Positions 1-5,554 of a stretch of 5,554 nucleotides of DNA are shown here, piece by piece (positions within the stretch are counted from its first letter, which is position 1; each line of letters begins with the position of its first letter). Source of the stretch: Planctomycetaceae bacterium. Its GTDB lineage: Bacteria; Planctomycetota; Planctomycetia; Planctomycetales; Planctomycetaceae. The translations under genes and the position numbers were made by a program. Location of the stretch: positions 1 to 5,554 of the forward strand of contig JALQWE010000281.1 of NCBI GenBank assembly GCA_023258825.1, given 5' to 3'. The notes beneath the pieces were generated by a model that worked only from the letters and a program-made list of their open reading frames with translations, did not search any database and was not told the origin of the DNA.

Positions 1-3
1 ACG

Positions 4-48
4 CCGGAGGGTGCTGTGCACTATTGGTTCCTGACCCCTTTTCTGAAC
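4..48 (+). repeat. Left copy of a 45-bp inverted repeat, REP-like element
   Basis: This segment is the reverse complement of 5494-5538 with two mismatches, at 16 and 17. It opens with CCGGAGG and contains a short perfect stem, GTGC (11-14) and GCAC (18-21), around the 3-nt loop TGT. It continues through a conserved tail containing GGTTCCTGACCCC and TTTTCTGAAC. A GGAG tetranucleotide next to a small palindrome is known for REP elements associated with RAYT (Y1 family) transposases, and assigning it to that class is inference. It begins 26 bp beyond the stop codon of the last ATPase gene, so its hairpin could also define the transcript's 3' end. No transposase is in the window. Confidence 0.85.
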
Positions 49-66
49 CATCTGCTCTGAACGCCC
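42..66 (+). repeat. 14-bp tandem duplication in the tail of the left repeat
   Basis: TCTGAAC occurs at 42-48 and again at 56-62. The second copy is followed by GCCC, so 56-66 is the exact inverted match of 5490-5500 on the right side. The left element therefore looks like the right one with about 14 bp inserted or duplicated in its tail, and the relation between the two ends extends past the 45-bp core. The origin, whether slippage or an alternative repeat form, is inferred. Confidence 0.55.
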
Positions 67-74
67 TGCTCTTT

Positions 75-1781
75 TCAGGACACGTCTTCCACGACGGTTT
101 CGCGGACGACTTCGTCGATGGTTGTCAGGCCGTCGAAGATCAGTTTCAGACCGGATTCGCGGAGTGTGACCATGCCCTGTTGTCGGGCGATGACGCGGAG
201 GTCGTCGGCGGAGGCTTCGGCGGCGATCCCGTCGCGGATTTCGTCCGACATCATCATCAGTTCGTACAGTCCGATACGGCCTTTGTACCCGGAGTTGTTG
301 CAGCGGGCACAGCCTTTTCCGTAGTAGAACTTGTACTTGCGGGCGGTGTTCAGTGGGAGCTGCAGTTCCATCAGCAGGTCGTCGGAGGGAGAAAACTGCG
401 TCCGACATTCGCTGCAGATGCGGCGTACCAGTCGCTGGGCGAGGATGCCTTCGACGGTGGCGGTGATCAGAAACGCGGGAACTCCCATGTCCCGCAGGCG
501 TGTGATGGCGGAGGGCGCATCGTTGGTGTGCAGGGTGCTGAACACAAGGTGTCCGGTCAGCGAGCTCTGCACGGCGATTTCCGCGGTCTCGTAGTCTCGA
601 ATCTCACCCACCAGGATTTTGTCCGGGTCATGTCGCAGAATGGCGCGAAGCACGTTGGCGAAGGTCACGCCCACGTCGGGGTTGACGGGGACCTGAATGA
701 TGCCCTCGATATCGTATTCGATAGGGTCTTCGCTGGTGATGATTTTGGTTTCGGTGTCGTTGAGTTCGTTGAGCGCGGAGTACAGGGTGGTCGTTTTCCC
801 GGAGCCTGTCGGACCGGTGACGAGAATAATGCCGTTGGGGCGTCGCAGCAGGTTGCGGAACTTACCCAGCAGGACGGCATCCATCCCGATTTTGTTGAGG
901 TCGAGTGCCACGACGGTTCGGTCGAGGACTCGCATAACCACGGCTTCTCCGAACAGTGTCGGCAGCACACTGACTCGCAGGTCCACGTTGTTACCGCCGA
1001 CGTTCAGTTCGATACGACCGTCCTGTGGCAGGCGGCGTTCGGCGATGTCGAGGTTGGACATCACCTTGATACGGCTGACGATCGCGTTGGCCAGGTGTCG
1101 CGGCGGCGGGACCATTTCGTAGAGGACACCGTCGGCCTTGACGCGGATCTTGAATTCGTCTTCGAAGGGTTCGAAGTGAATGTCGCTGGCCTGGTCGCGA
1201 ATGGCCAGCAGCATGACCATGTTGAGCAGTTTTTTGATGGGCTGTGCGTCCGACATCTCCTCTTCGGAAGCGAGGTCATAGCCACGAATGCGTTTTTCGG
1301 CGTCTTCGTCGGTGGAGAGCTGTTCGATGACGTCTTCGATGCTTTCTTCACGATCGGCGTAGTAGCGAGCGATCGCGGCTTCGACGTCGGGTCCTGAAGA
1401 GACAGCGCCGCGGATTTCGTGGCCGAGGAAGTTGCGGAGGTCATCCAGAACGCCGACGTTCTGCGGGTCCGCCATGGCCACGGTCAGCACGTTGTTTTTC
1501 ATGGAGACCGGCATGATCTTGTACATTTCCGCCATGGTCTGGGGAACGATATCCAGCACGTTCGGCGGGATACTGGTTTCTTCCAGATTGACGACGGGCA
1601 TGCCCCACTGTTCTGCGAGGGCTTCGGTAACCTGACGCTGGTTCACCAGTCCCATGCGGACGGCGACCTGACCGATCGGCTGACCGGGACTTTGTTTCTG
1701 TTCTTCCAGAATGTCCCAGAGCTGGTCGTCGTTGATGTAACCCAGGTCGACAAGAATCTGACCAAGTTTTCGCTGAGCCAT
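75..1781 (-). CDS. gspE: GspE/PilB-family assembly ATPase with N-terminal MshEN domain (second paralogue)
   Basis: This is a cytoplasmic hexameric ATPase expected to drive pilin or pseudopilin assembly in a type IV pilus or type II secretion machine. The 568-aa length is normal for the family. Residues 1-140 form an MshEN (T2SSE_N) domain with two tandem motifs, about 5-28 and 35-58. An acidic linker follows (about 144-178), then ASDIHFEP (198-205), PQDGR (252-256), Walker A GPTGSGKT (323-330), an Asp box with EDPIEY (351-356), Walker B ILVGEIRD (389-396) and a His box with TGH (409-411). A tetracysteine zinc site is C456/C459/C491/C494. All catalytic boxes are intact. The start is set by the conserved MAQRKLGQIL terminus, although no Shine-Dalgarno sequence is visible upstream. 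It is the last gene of the cluster, 110 bp after pilT. Family assignment is firm, but GspE versus PilB cannot be settled without the rest of the machine. Confidence 0.95.
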   Translation of the reverse strand: MAQRKLGQILVDLGYINDDQLWDILEEQKQSPGQPIGQVAVRMGLVNQRQVTEALAEQWGMPVVNLEETSIPPNVLDIVPQTMAEMYKIMPVSMKNNVLTVAMADPQNVGVLDDLRNFLGHEIRGAVSSGPDVEAAIARYYADREESIEDVIEQLSTDEDAEKRIRGYDLASEEEMSDAQPIKKLLNMVMLLAIRDQASDIHFEPFEDEFKIRVKADGVLYEMVPPPRHLANAIVSRIKVMSNLDIAERRLPQDGRIELNVGGNNVDLRVSVLPTLFGEAVVMRVLDRTVVALDLNKIGMDAVLLGKFRNLLRRPNGIILVTGPTGSGKTTTLYSALNELNDTETKIITSEDPIEYDIEGIIQVPVNPDVGVTFANVLRAILRHDPDKILVGEIRDYETAEIAVQSSLTGHLVFSTLHTNDAPSAITRLRDMGVPAFLITATVEGILAQRLVRRICSECRTQFSPSDDLLMELQLPLNTARKYKFYYGKGCARCNNSGYKGRIGLYELMMMSDEIRDGIAAEASADDLRVIARQQGMVTLRESGLKLIFDGLTTIDEVVRETVVEDVS

Positions 1782-1891
1782 GGGTAGTGGATTTCAAAAG
1801 TGACAGGTGGACGAAGTTATCAGCGTGAGGCGGGTTGCGGACTTCGCGGCGTTGCGGGCCTGGGCTGGCGGGTGTGCCAGCTGGCTGTGGC
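1782..1891 (-). other. Gene-free spacer between pilT and the second gspE
   Basis: These 110 bp hold no credible gene. Just after the pilT stop on the transcribed strand lies an inverted repeat, GCTGGC (1864-1869) and GCCAGC (1876-1881), with a 6-nt loop. Part of it overlaps the 10-bp palindrome GCCAGCTGGC (1876-1885). No U-tract follows, so an intrinsic terminator is not supported. No Shine-Dalgarno sequence stands in the last 20 nt before the downstream ATG, and I see no convincing -10/-35 pair. Confidence 0.5.
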
Positions 1892-3016
<1,125 letters not shown>

Positions 3017-3025
3017 GTCCTGAAA

Positions 3026-3030
3026 CCTCT
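3026..3030 (-). promoter_or_regulatory. Probable ribosome binding site of pilT
   Basis: The minus strand reads AGAGG here, 9 nt before the ATG at 3014-3016. This supports the chosen start and independent translation of pilT after the 165-bp spacer. AGGA immediately before the ATG is too close to act as a Shine-Dalgarno sequence. Confidence 0.5.
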
Positions 3031-3108
3031 GTGATGGGAGTTCTGTTGGACGAGGGGAGTTGGAACCTGGGTGGTGTCAGCACTTTCAACCGCAGTTGCC
3101 GAGCCCCT

Positions 3109-3137
3109 GCCCCGTCGGACGTGTGTGGCGACGGGGC
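3109..3137 (-). promoter_or_regulatory. GC-rich 9-bp perfect stem-loop between gspE and pilT
   Basis: GCCCCGTCG at 3109-3117 and its exact complement CGACGGGGC at 3129-3137 enclose an 11-nt loop. The structure lies in the 165-bp spacer, about 45 bp after the upstream stop and about 90 bp before the pilT start. No run of U follows on the transcript, so a classical intrinsic terminator is unlikely. A pause or attenuation site, an RNA-processing boundary or a stabiliser of the upstream mRNA would fit; these roles are inferred. The rest of the spacer (3017-3181) contains no credible gene. Confidence 0.6.
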
Positions 3138-3181
3138 CGTGTGGCGTTGGCGGCTGGTTGCTGCGCCGTGATGGGTTTGGG

Positions 3182-4873
3182 TTAGTGTCCACCTTTGGAC
3201 AGTTTGTAAACTTCTGCCAGTGTGGTGAGTCCGGCGAAGGCTTTGTCCTTGGCGTCTTCCACCAGTGTTTTCATGCCCAGCAGTCGGGCCTGACGACGGA
3301 TGTTCTGTGCGGGTTCGCTGTTGAAGGCCATTTCCCGCAGAGTGCTGTTCATGGTCATCAGTTCAAAGACAGCTCGTCGACCCTTGTAGCCGGTGTGTTT
3401 GCAGTTGTTGCAGCCACGTCCGCGGACCCACTGGCCATCGGACAGTTCGTCCGGCGTGATGTTGAACACTTCTACTTCTTCAGGCGTTGGCTGATAGGGT
3501 TCCTTACACTTGGGGCAGACGACGCGCACCAGACGCTGAGCCATCACGGCCATCAGCGAGCAGGCAACGAGGAATGGCTGCACGCCCATGTCAATCAGTC
3601 GCGTGATGGCTCCGGGAGCATCGTTGGTGTGAAGCGTACTGAACACAAGGTGCCCGGTGAGTGAGGCCTGAATGGCCATTTCGCCGGTTTCTGTGTCGCG
3701 AATTTCTCCGACCAGAATGGCATTGGGGGCCTGTCGCAGCATCGCTTTAATGATGCGGGCGAAGTCCAGCCCGATGCTGTGTTTCACTTCGACCTGATTG
3801 ATCCCGGGCAGATAGTATTCCACGGGATCCTCGGCCGTGATGATCTTGCGGTCCGGCCGATTGAGTTCTCCGAGGGCGGAATACAGCGTGGTGGTTTTAC
3901 CGGATCCTGTGGGGCCTGTGACCAGAAAAATGCCGTTGGGCCGGCGGATGATGTTCTGGAACGTGCGGTAGTTGTCTTCACCGAAGCCCAGGTTACGGAT
4001 ACCGATCTTGATGTTGTCGCGGTCAAGAATACGCATGACGACTGCCTGACCGTGGTTGGTCGGCAGAATGGAGACTCGCAGGTCGAATTCCTTGGTGCCT
4101 GCGCGTGTTTTGATACGTCCGTCCTGTGGGCGACGTTTTTCAGAGATGTCCATGCGGGCCATGATTTTGAAGCGTGAAATCAGGGCTCCGAGCAATCGCT
4201 TGGGCGGGCTGTCGCGTTCGAGCAGGACACCGTCGATGCGGTAACGAATGCGGACACGGTCTTCGAAGGGTTCGATATGGATATCGCTGGCACGTTCCTT
4301 GACGGCTTCAGAAATGATCAGGTTGGCAAGGCGAATGATGGGGGCGCTGTCGTCTTCGTCCCCTTTCATGGCGGCCGCGGCTTCGACGTCGGTGAAGTCG
4401 ATCTGCGTTTCGGTGAATTCCGAAATCATGGAGTCCACAGATTCGGTTTCGGACTGACCGTAGTGCCGATTGATGGCGCCCTGAATAGATTCAAGAGGGG
4501 CCATGACGGGGCGAATGTCCCGGTTCAGAACAAAGCGTAACTTGTCAAGAATCTCGATGTTGTTGGGGTTATTCATGGCGATCACGACCGAATCGCCATC
4601 GGATTCGATCGGGATGACCAGGTTTTCCCGGGCCATGGATTCTGTGACCAGTTCGATCACGCTGTTGGGGATCTGCCTCCCTTCCAGCTCGATGTAGTCG
4701 TAGCCGAACTCTTCCGCCTGGGCTCTTCCAAGGTCGCCCCCGGAGATGTAGCCGAGCCGAACCAGCGCGTCTTCCGGGGTGATCCCCAGATTGGCGGCCA
4801 TGCTGCGGGCTTCTTCGAGCTGTGATTCGCCGATGGTACCGTCGTCGACAAACCGTTCCAGCCAGTCACGCAT
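3182..4873 (-). CDS. gspE: GspE/PilB-family assembly ATPase, divergent MshEN domain (first paralogue)
   Basis: This cytoplasmic assembly ATPase belongs to the type II secretion/type IV pilus family and is the first gene of the three-gene cluster. It has 563 aa, normal for the family. Residues 1-140 are an MshEN-like domain whose repeats lack the RLG start of the consensus (D3-W4-L5 and T32-P33-E34 at those positions). An acidic linker follows (140-175), then ASDIHIEP (195-202), RRPQDGRI (247-254), Walker A GPTGSGKT (320-327), an Asp box with EDPVEY (348-353), Walker B ILVGEIRD (386-393), a His box with TGH (406-408), and zinc cysteines C453/C456/C488/C491. The residues before Walker B read QAPNA, where the second paralogue has HDPDK. 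GGAG lies 7 nt before the ATG and supports this start. The core closely matches the 75-1781 product, which points to an old duplication. GspE versus PilB cannot be resolved here. Confidence 0.95.
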   Translation of the reverse strand: MRDWLERFVDDGTIGESQLEEARSMAANLGITPEDALVRLGYISGGDLGRAQAEEFGYDYIELEGRQIPNSVIELVTESMARENLVIPIESDGDSVVIAMNNPNNIEILDKLRFVLNRDIRPVMAPLESIQGAINRHYGQSETESVDSMISEFTETQIDFTDVEAAAAMKGDEDDSAPIIRLANLIISEAVKERASDIHIEPFEDRVRIRYRIDGVLLERDSPPKRLLGALISRFKIMARMDISEKRRPQDGRIKTRAGTKEFDLRVSILPTNHGQAVVMRILDRDNIKIGIRNLGFGEDNYRTFQNIIRRPNGIFLVTGPTGSGKTTTLYSALGELNRPDRKIITAEDPVEYYLPGINQVEVKHSIGLDFARIIKAMLRQAPNAILVGEIRDTETGEMAIQASLTGHLVFSTLHTNDAPGAITRLIDMGVQPFLVACSLMAVMAQRLVRVVCPKCKEPYQPTPEEVEVFNITPDELSDGQWVRGRGCNNCKHTGYKGRRAVFELMTMNSTLREMAFNSEPAQNIRRQARLLGMKTLVEDAKDKAFAGLTTLAEVYKLSKGGH

Positions 4874-4880
4874 TCGAGAA

Positions 4881-4884
4881 CTCC
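4881..4884 (-). promoter_or_regulatory. Ribosome binding site of the first gspE
   Basis: The minus strand reads GGAG with a 7-nt spacer before the ATG at 4871-4873. It is the best-placed Shine-Dalgarno sequence of the three genes and fixes the start. The last gene of the cluster has no such site. Confidence 0.65.
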
Positions 4885-4953
4885 GAACCGACAGGGTGTA
4901 TTCCTGAAATCACTTCCTGCATCGCTTGCGAGGCAAGGCTGCAGGATCCAGAT

Positions 4954-4965
4954 CAACCATGGTTG
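4954..4965. promoter_or_regulatory. 12-bp perfect palindrome, possible operator
   Basis: CAACCATGGTTG is perfectly self-complementary and lies about 80 bp upstream of the first gspE start, a position that would suit a regulator binding site. One such palindrome is expected by chance in a few kilobases, so a function is only suggested. Confidence 0.25.
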
Positions 4966-5052
4966 TACGACACGATCATCCGGCTGCGAGGCCCTGCCAG
5001 GGTGGTGAGGATCCACCATTGCAGAACGTCTGTTTCAGTATCGCGGCGAATC

Positions 5053-5080
5053 CCGGATGCCGGTGTCGGCCGGTTGCCGG
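5053..5080. repeat. Direct repeat CCGGWTGCCGG, two copies
   Basis: CCGGATGCCGG (5053-5063) and CCGGTTGCCGG (5070-5080) differ at one base and start 17 bp apart. A related ATGCCGG follows at 5109-5115. Repeats at this spacing can be tandem binding sites for a regulator, but the GC-rich context makes chance plausible. Confidence 0.35.
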
Positions 5081-5371
5081 AAGTCACTGCCTGCTGAATT
5101 GAGCCGTCATGCCGGAACCTGCTGCCATGACCAGAACATTGTTGCCAGCACACCCTGCGGCAGAACAGTGACGCTGACGCCGGCACGGCGCAAACGACCG
5201 ACCGCCTATTCGGCTGATGCCGTTGAGAGCGGGGATTCGTTACGACAGACCGCCTGTGCACAATCGTCATTTTCGACCGGAAACACGCAGAAAGACCGGG
5301 TTGCGGTGGCAAGAAGGGCAAAGGTCGTGACAGGAGTTTACGTTTGCACGTCAGAATCTGCAGGGTCCGGT

Positions 5372-5403
5372 TTTGCGACACTTGTCAGCAAACTGCCCAG
5401 TTT
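5372..5403. promoter_or_regulatory. Two overlapping dyads in the upstream leader
   Basis: TTTGCGAC (5372-5379) pairs with GTCAGCAAA (5384-5392) with one bulged base at 5387 and a 4-nt loop. AAACTG (5390-5395) pairs with CAGTTT (5398-5403) across CC. The two share 5390-5392, so as RNA they would compete, and as DNA they form adjacent symmetric sites. They lie about 500 bp upstream of the first gspE start. Any regulatory role is inferred. Confidence 0.35.
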
Positions 5404-5481
5404 CTCTGTTTGTGCTGTTCGACATAATCCATAAACTCTGATTGAACTGACTGAACGCACAAAGATCAAGCAAAAACCGGG

Positions 5482-5507
5482 CAGAAAAGGGGCGTTCAGA
5501 AAAGGGG
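5482..5507 (+). repeat. Short tandem repeat at the inner edge of the right repeat
   Basis: CAGAAAAGGGG occurs at 5482-5492 and again at 5497-5507, a 15-bp period. The second copy is part of the 45-bp inverted repeat. The left end also has a duplicated tail but in a different pattern, so the inner ends of the two elements have diverged by small duplications. Confidence 0.6.
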
Positions 5508-5538
5508 TCAGGAACCAATAGTGCGGAGCACCCTCCGG
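5494..5538 (-). repeat. Right copy of the 45-bp inverted repeat, REP-like element
   Basis: This is the inverted partner of 4-48, with 43 of 45 positions identical. Its stem is GTGC (5521-5524) and GCAC (5528-5531) around the loop GGA (TCC on the other strand). Both mismatches with the left copy fall in that loop. An alternative 5-bp stem, CGGAG/CTCCG, can form only in this copy. The element lies at the upstream end of the region, about 620 bp before the first gspE start. No target-site duplication is evident outside the two copies, but only three bases are visible beyond the left one. Confidence 0.85.
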
Positions 5539-5554
5539 GCCATTTGGCTATGGG

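Larger units (their letters stand above)
4874..5493. other. Long non-coding upstream region with clustered dyads
   Basis: About 620 bp separate the first gspE from the right inverted repeat. Open frames of up to about 140 codons exist on both strands, but their translations are rich in Arg, Ser, Cys and Pro, show no recognisable domain and have no convincing ribosome binding site. I treat the region as non-coding. It contains several small inverted repeats: CTTGC/GCAAG (4925-4937), CCCTG/CAGGG (4992-5002), GGTGG/CCACC (5001-5017), a 12-bp palindrome (4954-4965), a direct repeat (5053-5080) and overlapping dyads (5372-5403). It most likely carries the operon promoter and an untranslated leader. 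I could not assign a -35/-10 pair with confidence. Confidence 0.5.

Noticed and set aside
24..1397. Long open frame on the plus strand, antisense to the last gspE
   Set aside because: Its translation is rich in His, Asp, Val and Phe, with no domain. It mirrors the codon bias of the intact ATPase gene on the other strand and has no ribosome site.
3186..3201. 6-bp stem-loop TGTCCA/TGGACA at the end of the first gspE
   Set aside because: It lies inside the last codons, has no U-tract and is easily explained by coding sequence.
4984..4999. Possible sigma-54 promoter upstream of the first gspE
   Set aside because: The minus strand reads TGGCA then TCGCA, but the GG-to-GC spacing is one base short of the sigma-54 requirement and the -12 element is a poor match.
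4953..5381. 142-codon minus-strand frame in the upstream region
   Set aside because: The translation is Arg/Ser/Pro/Cys-rich, lacks a domain or ribosome site, and looks like chance reading of GC-rich DNA. A decayed gene cannot be excluded.
5057..5434. 125-codon plus-strand frame in the upstream region
   Set aside because: There is no domain and no Shine-Dalgarno sequence before the ATG. The composition is unlike the three real genes, and it overlaps the dyads and the competing minus-strand frame.
5416..5436. AT-rich TTTATGGATTATG on the minus strand as a -10 element, and the tiny ORF it opens
   Set aside because: No -35 element lies at 16-18 bp. The 15-codon frame beginning ATGGATTATG has no ribosome site or similarity that I can recognise.

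Overview
The window most resembles a Planctomycetota chromosome. This rests on GC-rich coding DNA, the style of the secretion ATPases, and the arrangement GspE-type ATPase, PilT, GspE-type ATPase. No rRNA or other phylogenetic marker is present, so the assignment is an inference from protein resemblance.

Layout: all three supported genes lie on the minus strand, so transcription runs from high to low coordinates. First is a GspE/PilB-type ATPase (3182-4873), then a PilT-type retraction ATPase (1892-3016), then a second GspE/PilB-type ATPase (75-1781). The gaps are 165 bp and 110 bp. They are gene-free, and each contains a GC-rich dyad without a U-tract. Upstream of the first gene is a non-coding stretch of about 620 bp (4874-5493) with several small dyads and a direct repeat. 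It probably holds the promoter and a long leader.

The three proteins are cytoplasmic hexameric motors of type IV pilus or type II secretion machines. The two GspE/PilB proteins would power assembly of a pilin or pseudopilin fibre, and PilT would disassemble it. No platform protein (PilC/GspF), pilin, secretin or prepilin peptidase is present, so the motors must work with parts encoded elsewhere.

The most striking non-coding signal is a near-perfect 45-bp inverted repeat, at 4-48 and 5494-5538. It brackets the whole module, and its left copy begins 26 bp beyond the last stop codon. The two copies differ at only two bases, both in the 3-nt loop of a small hairpin (GTGC-NNN-GCAC) that follows a GGAG tetranucleotide. 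This resembles REP elements mobilised by RAYT (Y1 tyrosine) transposases. Whether it marks a mobile cassette or just two copies of an abundant repeat cannot be decided from this window.
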